From Temnothorax longispinosus (lineage: Eukaryota > Arthropoda > Insecta > Hymenoptera > Formicidae), in contig NC_092364.1 of NCBI RefSeq assembly GCF_030848805.1, positions 14,303,447 through 14,367,446 on the forward strand: a stretch of 64,000 nucleotides of DNA. Direction: 5' to 3'. Under the pieces are notes generated by a model, which did not search any database, was not told the DNA's origin, and saw only the letters and a list, made by a program, of their open reading frames with translations. Below, piece after piece: positions 1 through 11,453 of the stretch. A program made the translations under genes and the position numbers. The first letter of the stretch is position 1, and the number at the start of each line of letters is the position of its first letter.

Positions 1-950
1 GAGATGCCGCCTGCGGTCTCCATAAACAGCGCTTACGCCACACAGGTTTTCCATGAAGAGGGGGGAGCGGGGGGAGCGCGGAGAACGCGGAAGCGGGCGG
101 CGGAGCGGTAGTTGCGAGACGGGGATGGGAGCCGGCGGCGCGGGACGGGGCGGTGAACGTAATGTTCCGACCCCTCGTTGTGTTCCACAACCCCCACCCC
201 GTTTGTACACCCGCAACAACGAGAAACACCTCGTCGTTCCGCGCGGCACCTTAGCCCGCGCCATCCAACCGAGCAGGCAGCCTCTCTCCTGCCCGTCTCG
301 TCTGGCCTCGTGCCGTCGTCGTGACGGGATACGACGGGCTTTAAAGGATGCGCCCGGCGCGAAACGGCAGCGCGCGTTTCCCTTCCCGACGTACACCCCG
401 ACACGGCAACCGACGGACGGATCGTTGCCAGTCCGCATTACGCCGCTCTGTCACCGTGATCCCGATAGGAAAACCCTTCGATATATTGCCTACTAAAGTC
501 CAGGCGAGACTTCCTCGCCTATCTCGCGCCTATGCGCCGGCAACGGTCTTCCCTTCCCGTCTTCACGACAGACGCCGTTCCCTATTTCACTCCTTTACGA
601 GAAGCTCAAGGAGAGACCGCCATGCGTCAGTCGTACGACGGCATCGCGATCGATGTGTCTTAATTAACGGAAAACACGAAATACATTTCGCGATACACAA
701 GGTATGTACGTTTGCGATTCGCGAACGAGATTAATAGATGCATCGGAAATCACGGAGAAAAACGGTACGCGGAAGTAAGCGATGGGATTTAACGAGCCAC
801 ATCCGTTCTATATATCGGCATCCAATTGATACTCGTTGAGTAATGAGGAGGGTTCATCTATTGCCTGCCATTACGTCGGACGCTATAGCCTGCACGTCGG
901 ATACAGTAATCATAGTTCTAAGGCAATAATGCGGGTCTAAACCCCTTCAT
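1..950. other. GC-rich, CpG-dense unique DNA
   Basis: No recognisable gene. Open frames occur on both strands, but their translations are rich in Arg, Pro and Ser and have no domain pattern, as expected from CpG-rich DNA without stop codons. Composition falls back to average after about position 660. I could not exclude a 5' untranslated exon. Confidence 0.5.
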
Positions 951-983
951 CGAGAGGGAGAGAGGGAGAGAGAGAGAGAGAGG
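951..983. repeat. (GA)n microsatellite, imperfect
   Basis: Purine tract of GA and GGGA units, ending in a pure run of about 8 GA units. It is a simple sequence repeat with no associated gene signal. Confidence 0.9.
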
Positions 984-1794
984 ATGGAGATAGCAGCGAA
1001 GCCACCCCTTCCGTAGAAATAACCTGTCAATACCGGTTACGCGGAATCCCGCCGCTGAGGCACGTTGACCGCGTAAAGTGAGCTATAATAGACACGCTAT
1101 AGACATCGGAGCCTAGCGTCGATATCGCGCATTTGAGGACAGTCTTAGACGACGGGATAGCCTATATTTAACGGGAAGATAGAGAGAGCATGAATATAGG
1201 TCAGGTCCCTGCTTCCAGACATTAAGCAATTCAGAAGGCCGGGAGAAGTTCGGATCCTAAAGTAGTTCCGGTACTTAAGAGAATCGCTGCCGCGCCAAAT
1301 GAAATATAAGGAGCCTTACGAATACGTGAAAGAGCGAGCACCTGCAAAGGCGTATGAAATGTTTTACGATCAGCGCGATCAAATATCCGTTCTGAAAAAT
1401 TGTGTGCAAAAAATTGTCATATTAAGTTTGATAAAAAAATGCATAACATGAGCCAAGTTAGTAATGACAGCATCATCGGTCGCACTAGTGAATATCGTCA
1501 AGCTCCTTCGATCCATTCGCCCACGTAACGAGTACCAAGTACACGTTTGCGAATTAACATAAGAATGACTCACCGCGTGATTCAATCTGCGCGCCGCGCC
1601 GTCCTACGACGAGCTTTAGCGGAATCTTCGACCGCTATCCGGCTGCAGAACTCGATTCGCTGAACTTCAATTCTACGATAACGCTAACCCTCTTGATTTT
1701 CCTTCCCGTACCTCGGGCGTAAACCAAGCGAGCAAACGCGAACAATAGACGAGCTTGTCGCTCCACGGTTTGCCTGACCCAGAACCTCCGAATC
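984..1794. other. unique DNA, nothing recognised
   Basis: Mixed composition. I see no repeat, hairpin or coding signal here. Confidence 0.5.
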
Positions 1795-2330
1795 CGCACG
1801 CGGAATTTCGAGCCTTTTATGTGGTCCGAGGGCGCATGACCGGGCTAATTGGAATGTTCGGCCGGAATATCTGGAGCAGGTCGCCGCCACGGATAGATGG
1901 AACGCTCCCAAGTGCGGATACAACGCCGGCGTATTCCGGTAGGCCGAAACCGGAGTAGGAGTAGCAAACAGGTGTAGAGCGCGGCGAAGACGCGCGCTCT
2001 CCATGTAGACATATAGCGACGGAATGCCGGACCAATTATTTTTCGACAACGTCGACACCAGAGGAGACGACGGGAACATTTTCCGCGAGAGCTTTCCACG
2101 AATCTCACGTCTCGATATTTTTGAACGTTTTCGCGAACATATGGAGGAAACTCGATTTGTGCCCTTTGTGCCTTTATTCGGGGCTTGACTGGGTCAATTG
2201 GAAGTATTTTGGCGACGGTGGTATCTGGAGCGAGGCCTCGGCGAGCGCTCCCGGAACGCGGATACAAAACATCGGAGAACCTTGCGGCTGGCATGAGCGC
2301 AAGCAGGCGCGACGCAGGGGCACAAACGCG
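1795..2330. repeat. diverged tandem duplication, unit about 350 bp
   Basis: Two segments share an ordered series of short matches at a nearly constant offset of about 350 bp. TGACCGGGCTAATTGGAA at 1838 matches TGACTGGGTCAATTGGAA at 2186. ATCTGGAGC at 1869 matches the copy at 2223. CGCTCCC followed by GCGGATACAA also appears in both. Identity is only about 65-70 percent by eye, so this is an old duplication. The open frames across it do not resemble a known protein. Confidence 0.55.
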
Positions 2331-3096
2331 AAAGAGGAAGCTAGGTTTCTACGTGGAGAGTCCGGATCGATCCGACTGCCAGGTCAACCCTCACCGCGAC
2401 TCACTCACCCGGCACCAGCCAACCACGAGATATTTTGCGCTCATATATCGTTACGCTGTTACTTATTGTAAATTGCAAATACGTACAAAAGAGTCCCATA
2501 TTATCGACGCGGGCCATACATGTCCATATGTTTGCATGCTGCTGCGCCACGTATGTACGTCCAGTGTATTATACGAACAAGTATTTTCGTTGAAAGTGGT
2601 ACCTAAAAAAATATTCACTCGAAAAGCGAACGGTATAAAATCGAGTGACAGCCACAAGCGAATATAGAGTCATCGAGAAAGTTTAAATAGAGTATAAACG
2701 TGAAACGAGCAAGCGATGTCCATTGCACGGAGAGGAAAAAAAATTAGGACTTCGGAGGTTGTTTGTCCGCAGTTGGTACCGATTGCGACTCAATGGGCCT
2801 TTATGAAATTCCAACAACAACCGCGGATCTCTACGCATTCTCGCTCTTTCGTCCCATGTTTTGTCGCTCCCACACGCTCTCTCCGTCCGTGTCTCCCCGC
2901 GCCGTGCTATCCGCGCCGTTTCGCATCGGTGAACAAATTATTCGACTAATTTCAGCCGATAACTGACATTGATGCGCGTTAATATGGAAATATCGCGGCT
3001 CATCGAATGTACGAAGCCTAACGGTACACCGCTCGCGAACACAGTTCGGTTGACGAAGATATGCGTTTAATGTAGAATAACAGTCGATCAAGTTAT
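2331..3096. other. unique DNA, nothing recognised
   Basis: Partly AT-rich, partly mixed. No coding exon or repeat recognised. Confidence 0.5.
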
Positions 3097-3118
3097 CGGG
3101 GGGAGGGGGGAGGAGGAG
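3097..3118 (+). repeat. G-rich purine tract
   Basis: Runs of six G separated by single A, then GGAGGAG. Only two runs reach three or more G, so a stable four-run quadruplex would have to split those runs. Confidence 0.5.
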
Positions 3119-4810
3119 AGAAGCAGGATTCGCTCTGATACGAAAGCTGACCAGCGGATTAAACGTCGCATTTTATCGTGATCGGACATTAAGAATGTAC
3201 AACGGTATCAAAACGGTATATTCGTACAAAAGCATTATCGGCGCGACTGCAAACTCATCAGCGGGACGTGAATATTTTAATAACATGTGCCGCAATTAAT
3301 ATTATCTGAATTATTTCATAGCGGTCTTTTAATCATTGCATTAATTAATACTACTGCCATATGCAATCTATGTAAATCAAACGAAGCCTCAATAATATTC
3401 CGCCGGGCAGCAAAGCGTTAAATAACCCGAATTACGAGAGGATGGGCATGAATATGAAATGCTTTACGAATTACAATTTTGGAAACGGTCTATTGTTTGG
3501 AAATTGAAGCGGGTGTAAGAACCATAATAAATGAATTGTGATTTGTGAGCCTATCCGACAATCGCTGGGAGATTGCTTACCGCGGTAACAATTCGTATTC
3601 GTTCACGCGAACCCTGCCCCGCGTACAAGGTGCAAATAACGTGCACACGTTCCGTTGGAGTCGTGAATCCAAGGTAAGCAGTGACACGTAAAAAAGCGAT
3701 CCGTTTTACCGGTCCTTCTGCGGCCGGCAGTTTTTATACGAAGTCATTCGTTCGAGCGGACACCGCATTAAAATTTGCGATGTAACTTTTTGCTCTCGTG
3801 CAGCGAGTAAAACCGACCGTGACTCATACAACTCGATTCTCGAAAAGAAGGGAGAAAAAGATACTTTCTCCTTTTCCTATCGACGCCGATTTTCCGCCAC
3901 CTCATGTTGCTTTTAGTTTTGTGAGTCAACAATTTTGTCGAACGGATCAGAGACACAAATCGTGCAAAAAGGAAACGTTTCAATATAATGGGTATATAGA
4001 TATACGATGGATTAATTGAAGAATATCGAACTACGATCGCGCGACGCGCGCGGACGAATTTAAACGAGGCGACAAACGAGTTTCACTTTTCGACGATTTT
4101 CGTCGCATAACCACTCGGAGGAGCAATTTACTGGCATAACGCAAATTGTCGGTGAAACAATTTTATTGGACGCGGCGACAAAGGTGCGCCGCGGTGCGAA
4201 ACAATACGAGGAATACCCTACGCCCGGTATCGGATTATTCGACGTTTTCATTAGCCATTGACATCGCCGCGTAAAATATCGATTCGCCCCGTGTTCTACG
4301 AATGGCATGGATTTCTCCGCGCTCCGCGCATTAATATTAATTTTCGAGCTTTTACATTCTCTCCCCCCTGCGCCATTCGGCACACTCGTAACGTAGATTA
4401 ATTGAGAAAGCCTGTTACCGAGGAGCGAGACACAGTGGTTATTAATGGCATAACAAAATATCGAGCGGGCGCGCCGCCGCGCCAGGCCCTTCGAAACCCG
4501 ACGAATATAAGACGCGAAAACTTCCGGGGCGCGCGAACGAAAGACGCGGCCGAGATTTATGGTCGCTCTCTCACTACAGAAACATTGTTTCTGATGGTGG
4601 CTCGAGGGGGGGAGGGGAGGAGACGATTTTGCGTTATCCGGTTAATGGCGGGTCGAAGAAGGTGTGCGTCGCTTTCGCGATGTTTACCAAATTACAGAGG
4701 ATTAATCAGCATCAACGCGATTAATTGCGTCGGTATTCGGCCGACGCGGCGCACGAAGATATTTCATTTCGATGAAAAGGGGCGCGAGTTTTTGTCCGAT
4801 ACGAGAAAAA
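3119..4810. other. unique DNA, nothing recognised
   Basis: AT-rich to about 3.6 kb, then mixed. A sequence matching a 5' splice site (CAAG then GTAAGC) lies at about 3671, but no plausible exon precedes it. A short G-rich tract lies at about 4605-4622. Confidence 0.45.
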
Positions 4811-4833
4811 GAGAGAGAGAGAGAAAGAGAGAG
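4811..4833. repeat. (GA)n microsatellite
   Basis: About 11 GA units with one interruption. It lies in CpG-rich unique DNA. Confidence 0.9.
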
Positions 4834-7013
4834 CTCCGAGTTTCCCATTCGCCCGAAGAAACCTGTCATTAACGTAACGAACGATTCTTGTTGTTCACCG
4901 CGGCGAAAGCGTTTATTTCCACGTGGCACTAAATCTAAGCTTGCTTTAGGAGAGCGAGGCGCGGTAACAACGGCAGCTCGAGTAGCAGCTCGAGGAAACA
5001 ATCCCACGTTTTCTTTTGCTCGTGGCCGAGTAAGCCGCGATGGCCCCGACCCACTAATCACAAAGGAATTACTCGTTGGAAAAAGCTCCCTTTGGCCGCG
5101 AAGGATTGCATCGCGGTGGATATCCGATTCTTTCGATTCGCCGGTGAAATAAGTGCTCCTAACGTCATTTTAGGCGGAAAACGTACGACGCGGATATCGT
5201 CGCGCGCCACACGAGCGACTAATGAGAATTCGACGTTCGTCGCGACTCCATTGATTTACGAGCGTCGTAAAGCGAAGACGTACCACTTACGTAACGAGAC
5301 GACACACAAGTCTCGAAACGGTCGCGAGTAAGCAATGCTCCGGTGGAGCTTCTCGGAACAAGTTACGGGAATTGTCAAAGGCGATGGCTCGCCGAGACAA
5401 ACGGAGTCGGGGACGCGGCGGCGGGTCAGCGCGGTCGCCGCTTAAGTGCCTCGTATTTGGCCTCGTACGAGACCAAGCTCGTCGTTCCGGAGGGTCGCGC
5501 TCCTCTCGTAACTCCAGCCGAAAGCAATAGCCCCCACCTCCCCCCCATCAAATACATTACATGCCCAGTTTACAACGGACGCGAAACGCGAGTCGCGGCA
5601 GATTGCACGAAGCAACCCTCCTCCCCACCTCCCATATGCGCGCAGCATCTCGGAATGAAACGAGACTCGCCCTCCCCGCGTATCCTACATCCGTGAACCT
5701 GAACTGCGAACTATGCCCATTCTAGACGGACCCTCGCGGATCGCGAGATATATCTGCTGATTGATTCGGCCGGCCGATCCCGCGCTATCGGCTGACATTA
5801 TCGTGCACACGGGCTACGGGCGGATCGACGACGACGCCGACGTCTCGAGTGGAGGGTATGCCTGATTCATGGACACGCGATATTGTTCTCGATCCGTGTC
5901 GCCACAATGCTCGCCGATGTTTCCGATCAGCCGTTTAGTACCTCCTCGGCGCAATGGATGTTGACCCAAATCGGAGAGGCTAAATTACACCGTGTGTCCA
6001 CATCTGCGGGTACGAGAGATTTGTGGTTTGAAAAAGCGAGGAGAGAGCCGAGTTGGAGACGACCCTGAAAATCTGGGTCATTTCGAGGGAGAGATAAATC
6101 GCAAACTCAATAAACAGCTGTGATACAGCTCGATACACAAAAAGTAATTTTTATCGACGAATCGGCGAATTACAAACTTTCATTAACGGAGAATCTTCAT
6201 TTTTGTCCCGCGCGATGTGTTTCAAAGTTCTCCTCTCCGGAGCAAAGTTACCTAATCACCCACTCTATTCTCCGAGGAAAGATTCATCCGTTATAATCGA
6301 AATTTTGCTAGTATTTTAACTTTTAACTCCCAGTCTCTTCGTGAGCGAGGGGAGAGAATAAGTTTCATATATTTTATATAATAATGGTACGTTTCTGTTA
6401 AAGAATAATCCTTGCTTCTCTCTTTTATCCTGAAAATTTCCCTCCTTTCATTAATACAGAATCGCAGGGGGAGTCGCGCGCAAGTTTAACGTCAGGTAAA
6501 TAAAGCCCGAGTCTCGAAGAAAAGCGGTAATGTACAAGCAATACGGTAAATGGCGTAAGCAACCGAACCGAGGCAGCGTCGTCGGGGCGCGCCACGCTAA
6601 CCGATAATTGCGTCTTTCGTTCTCCGGGCACCACGGACGATCTTCCCGCGCGACCTACCGCAACGATATATATTTCGGAACGACGGCGGTGCCACTTACA
6701 CGAGAGTCCTCCATCCCGCTCGGATTCCCGCGCGTCGACGTTCGCCGCTCGTCGAACGAGACGAACCACGTCGGAGTCGTCGGATCTCCTCTCGCTCTCG
6801 AATCGTGGCCCGTAAAACCGGAGAAAGAGCAACGCGAAACCGCACCACGCCAACGTCTTGCGGCGAGACGCAAGCTGGAAACATTAGAAAGCACGATGGA
6901 AAATAGCCAAGTTTAACCCCATCAACGTCTATGACATGTGCATTATGCAAAATGTCCCCGCGCTTTCTTCCGTCCACAGGACGAAAGTCGGTGTCTTGAG
7001 TAATTTAAAAAGA
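4834..7013. other. CpG-rich unique DNA, no gene recognised
   Basis: Moderately GC-rich with long open frames on both strands (around 5.1-5.7 and 6.4-6.9 kb). Overlapping open frames on opposite strands with low-complexity Arg/Ser content indicate composition rather than coding. No repeat family recognised. Confidence 0.45.
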
Positions 7014-7546
7014 CGATTGTTTCCTAGGAAAAAATTAATTCGCGACGCCGGCTTCTCCTTCCTGCTGCTTTTTAATATCCACCACAAAATAACTTCTTCA
7101 CTAGAGCGCTTAGATTAAAATTCTGTTCAATTAAAATTAGTCGAACGAAAGCAGAAATACGATTCTGCTGTCGTATCTTTCTCAAGCCTTTCGCAGCACA
7201 AAATGCTATAGTTCGTTATAGAAGATAGGAAAATGTTCCTCTTATACGAATCAAAATTGTAAAATTAATAAATCGATTGTTTCTTAGGAAAAAAAATTAA
7301 TTCGCGACGCCACCGGCTTCTCTTTTCTGCTGCTTTTTGATAACTCGAAATATATATAAACTTCTTCACTAGAGCGCTCTTAGATTAAAGTTCTGTTCAA
7401 TTAAAATTAGTTGAGGAATACGATTCTGCTATATCATATTTTTCTCGAACTTTTCGCAGCACAAAATGTTTGCTATAGTTTGTATGGAAGATAGAAAATT
7501 TACGTTACTTGTACGAATTAAAATTGTAAAATTAATAAATCGTATT
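7014..7546. repeat. two-copy tandem duplication, unit about 260 bp
   Basis: Copy 1 starts at 7014 and copy 2 at 7274, both with CGATTGTTTCYTAGGAAA. They share in order TTAATTCGCGACGCC, CTGCTGCTTTTT, ACTTCTTCACTAGAGCGC, TTCTGTTCAATTAAAATTAG, ACGATTCTGCT, CGCAGCACAAAATG and AAAATTGTAAAATTAATAAA. Identity is about 85 percent with small indels. No coding capacity is seen. Confidence 0.9.
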
Positions 7547-8189
7547 TTTTTCCTCCTCGATAACTTTGGCCCGCTACTTCGCGTACCGGGCACATACTGC
7601 TACATCACTTATTTATAGTGCATGTAAATTTTACGTATTAATTACCAGCAGAGTCTGTCTGGTAATATCGCTCCGCTGCTGAAACATTTTATTCATTTTG
7701 CAAAGTGTACACATAACTACGGTAATGAAGTCGTATTCATATTCACTCTGCTGGATAGTATATTTACGGTCTCGGTAACAGGGAGCAGAAACAATGCAAA
7801 AACTACGCCGATTCGACGGTTGCAAAAACTCGATTACTTCGCGTTCCACGCTCTGTGCAGCTGGAAAAAATGCCGCATTACATCCGTTTCATCTTTCTCG
7901 TTTTGTCCGAATAGCGAATCCCTCCCCCTTTTTTTCTAAATTGAAGGATATATATACCCCTATATATATACTCAAAGCGTCATTCCTACTCTAAAGGCGC
8001 CTCTGTAATTCGCAAGTCGCACAAGTCTACATGTCAATCTAACCTTTTTGTCTGTATCGTGCGTGCGGTGATACGCGAACTACGTTTCGCGAATCGCGAG
8101 TATCGCGACTTATGTAGAGGCGCCTTAAAGTCAAGACGACAAACGCGTAGTAAATAAAACGCAGATAATTCGCATATTTACCTCTCTCA
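7547..8189. other. unique DNA, nothing recognised
   Basis: AT-rich to mixed, including a short TATATATA run at about 7950-7970. No gene or repeat seen. Confidence 0.5.
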
Positions 8190-8765
8190 TTCATGGCCCC
8201 GAAATTCGAGGGGATGAAAAGGGGGCACCCGGGCACCAGCGAGCACCGTCGCGTTGTACTCCGTACCCGAAGGATTAAAATTGGCGGAAGAGACGAGGAG
8301 CGGAGCGGATCGCGTCGCGCCGCGCCGGTGATACTCGCGGCGCGTATGTGCGGGCGCGGATTTAGTTCGCGGTGTCGCCACGGGTCACGGCGGCGCTGCA
8401 CCGTCGACAACGGACAAGATCCTCAGTCCGTCACGGGGTCGCGAGGGGTACGCACTGCTCACGTCGGTTCGCCCGGTACCTGGGGCTCGGTACGGTCGCG
8501 CGAAAAAGCACACGGCCGCGTGAGAGTATTCGCCGCGCTGACAGCCCGCGTCCCGATTGTTTTCCACGGTGACGCGCGTCGCGAAAGAGTGTGGTGTGCT
8601 CGGTGGCGATGACGGCACTTTGTGAAACGCGATAATCGGACGGCGAATCGCGGGGTGGCAGTGCGAGAGAGTGGCAGGAGGAGGAGGGAAGATCTCACCG
8701 GTGAGCACACTGCGGCACGATAACGGGAGCTTGCGGCGTACGCGACTGTCACTAAACGTGAGTGC
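8190..8765 (+). promoter_or_regulatory. CpG-rich block, possible promoter or 5' exon
   Basis: A sharply bounded GC- and CpG-rich block inside more AT-rich DNA. It contains an arthropod-type initiator match (CTCAGTCC, about 8422-8429). Two sequences match 5' splice sites: CACCG then GTGAGC at about 8700, and AAAC then GTGAGT at about 8757. This would fit a non-coding first exon on the plus strand, but no coding sequence or downstream exon supports it. It may equally be a GC-rich patch without function. Confidence 0.2.
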
Positions 8766-8880
8766 TCGCTTTCCGCATCCGCTTATATTGAATGAAACTA
8801 ACCCTTTTTGCACTTCGAGAAGGCGATACTCTTCGCACCATGAGCGTTTCTCATTCTCGTTTTAATCTCAACATACATTA

Positions 8881-9026
8881 GGTCTGTTTCCTGTTGCTGA
8901 ACTGCTGAACTAGTGCACTAGTGAACTGGTGCAATAAGTTAGATTGAGACAAGTATATTTTGTTTCACTCCAACTTACTGCACCAGTGTGCACTAGTTCA
9001 GCAGCGCAGCAACAGAAAATAGACCT
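8881..9026. mobile_element. hairpin MITE-like repeat, 146 bp
   Basis: Near-complete inverted repeat. The left end AGGTCTGTTTCCTGTTGCTG is mirrored at the right end as AGGTCTATTTTCTGTTGCTG on the opposite strand. Inner arms share CTGCTGAACTAGTGCAC and a GGTGCARTAAGTT block. The loop is short. It has no coding capacity. Flanks show no convincing target duplication, so the superfamily is not assigned. A hairpin of this size could also be transcribed into double-stranded RNA. Confidence 0.75.
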
Positions 9027-9660
9027 GTTGTTGTGTCGAGCGAAAGCTTGATTTTTTTAAAAATTAATTACAGTTGCTTGAGCATTTAATTAAATGATGG
9101 AGAGTTAGTAGCTTGCCGCAAAGAGGCACACCTCGTGGAGTTGCTGGATTGTTGAAAAACGCTCTCCGCACACTGTTAAATATTAAAAGATGAAATTTAA
9201 ACCGATATCTTGAGTTAAATAACATTCTGTTAGTAACATGCGTGTTGAAATTTGTTATTTTAACTCCATTTAGTTAAATTAACAACACATTAAGTAGGAG
9301 CAGCGACGACTTATAGGAATGGTTAAAAATTATTCAAATTGAGTATAATTTGTAATCAGTGCGCCCTTGCATATATAAAACTTTGCAAATTGCAACATGA
9401 TATGTAACATGATGAATTGTAGTACTGAGTAACATGATTGACTTCGATCTAATTAACTCAGTAATATGAAAGAGATATGTCGGAATTTGCTAAAGAAACT
9501 AAAAAGAGAACATCTAGTCGTCCTTGAGTACGATTATATCCCCATATTATCCTTCCTCAGACTAATTATTATTAGCGACAAGATAAGAAGATTTATGATT
9601 CAATACAAATTATTTGATATGCCACGTATAAAAAGAGAGATATTCAAGTAGCTCCTTAAG
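9027..9660. other. AT-rich unique DNA with a short inverted repeat
   Basis: GAGTTAAATAACA at about 9213 faces TGTTATTTTAACTC at about 9257, a 13 bp stem with one extra base. Otherwise nothing is recognised. Confidence 0.4.
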
Positions 9661-10450
9661 AGAATGTCCCGCAACTTTTCGGAGCAACATCGCGCGATCG
9701 TCGCGTTCGGAGAGAAACACGTACGTCGTGATCGACAAAAATAAATGATAATTTTTAAAGGGAAATGCTCACGTGTCTCGACGATAAGAAGGACGCGGAA
9801 TCCTTCGTCGCCAAGAAAGTCAGCTGTCACCGTGACAGATCGAAGCGCGCGTTCGCGTGATTCTGAACGATCACCGGCCATGGTAAACACCGGCGCAGTT
9901 TGCGTTCCATTATTACGCGCTCGGAGCACGGTCAAGCGCGCGGAACGTGTTGCCCTTTCGACGCGAGCGAGCGAGCGAGCGGCAGACTCTCGGCGATTGT
10001 CACTGATGCGATAATCGCGTCACGCGTCTCTTTCGTCGGCGTCGGGTTTTCTCTTTCTCTCTCTCCGAGGATCGCTTTGTGCCGACAATTTCTCGGCAAT
10101 TGAGCGACTCCGCCGGCACGCAATTAATAACGCAGCCTCGCGAGATAGGGCCGTGATAAAGCGGAGCGGCGCGCTTACGTTATCGAGCCTCCGGCTCGGG
10201 GAGTTAAATGATCGCGATAGTGACGACGCGGAAAGCGCATCCTCGGCGCGCGCGCCAGCCAGCCAGCCACTCCGACTGATTCATCGCGACACACTCCGAG
10301 ATTTCGCGTTCTCGGGCGGAAACGTAAAAAAAAAATTTGCATAAAATTTCTCGCTACGCGAACGCGCGCCTGGTTGGAGTCACGGGCGTTAAGATTCTTT
10401 TTAGGGACGCTTTGCGAACGTTTACCGCGAAGTCTACGACGTAACCGCAT
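9661..10450. other. GC-rich block, possibly regulatory
   Basis: CpG-dense, with a GCGA tandem run at about 9962-9981 and an almost perfect palindrome CTGTCACCGTGACAG at about 9823-9837. Open frames on both strands are compositional. It could be a promoter-proximal region, but no transcript signal is decisive. Confidence 0.25.
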
Positions 10451-11054
10451 GGGGGGGATTTACGCCACTGGTTGCTTCCAACGCGATAACTAATTCTCGT
10501 CACGTAAGCTCCTGTGCGTGGCACACGTCACATTCTAGGTAGAATGGGCTTCTGCTGCTAGTCGTCGTTGGACGACGACTTGTTCAGCTGATTGTACTTA
10601 CTGACGGTCGATCGATTAGCGATATTTCTAGGTCCACTCCACGGTCCGATTTGTACGGATCGGAGAGCGCTCGATATACAACCGTCCAGTCGTGCATATT
10701 TCTCTGAATTTTAACTCCCGTGTAATTAATCGGTCATAACATTTTCGTGATAAATTCGCTGCGTAAATAATTAACTCGGCAATCGGCGCGTTTACCCGCA
10801 CGTAGCGCGCGCTCCATCAAAATAGGTTCTCTTTGTGGACAAACGGCGAATTGTACCGCCGGACGTATATTTCGAAATTGTGTAAATAGCGAGCGTAGAG
10901 CACGCACGCACGCTCGCTCGCTCCCGCGCGAATACGGATTCATATCGGGGCGCGGCTACACCGCGCCGTTGAATAATTCTATCACTTTAATTACCGAAGT
11001 TTATAGCGCAAATCAGCGCGATGGGAGGAATAATAGAATCTCGCGAAAGGGCGC
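10451..11054. other. unique DNA, nothing recognised
   Basis: Mixed composition, no repeats or coding exons seen. Confidence 0.5.
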
Positions 11055-11073
11055 GGGGGAGGGAGGGAGGGGG
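11055..11073 (+). other. canonical G-quadruplex motif
   Basis: Four G runs of 5, 3, 3 and 5 bases separated by single A loops. This fits the four-run short-loop rule for a stable parallel quadruplex on the plus strand. It lies in a GC-rich neighbourhood. Confidence 0.85.
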
Positions 11074-11366
11074 AGAGCGAAAACGCGCGCGGGTTCGCGC
11101 GTACTCGCTTCTCGCGCGCGGCGGGTGCCATGCTTTTCTTCGATGATGTACGGGGGTTAGGCGGATTGTTGTAAATATAGCACACGTCCGACAGTGACTA
11201 AAGGCGAGAACATCAATCAGCAGTTGCGAGAGCCATTGTGCCCCACGAGGCTGATAATAAATAGCACCTTCCGTTCTCGCCGGTTATAATTCCTCTTCCC
11301 GATCACTCCTCGTGTCTTGTCCCTCTCGTCGGCTTTGCCTTTTTCTCATTTTCCTCGCGCAACGAT
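11074..11366. other. GC-rich unique DNA
   Basis: No gene recognised. It leads into the compound microsatellite. Confidence 0.45.
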
Positions 11367-11382
11367 CGCGCGCGCGCGCGCG

Positions 11383-11451
<69 letters not shown>

Positions 11452-11453
11452 GC
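11367..11453. repeat. compound (CG)n(CA)n(CG)n microsatellite
   Basis: About 12 CG units, then about 23 CA units, then about 8 CG units. Alternating purine-pyrimidine throughout makes it a candidate Z-DNA tract. The three open frames across it (poly Arg-Ala, Thr-His or Cys-Val) are artefacts of the repeat. Confidence 0.95.
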
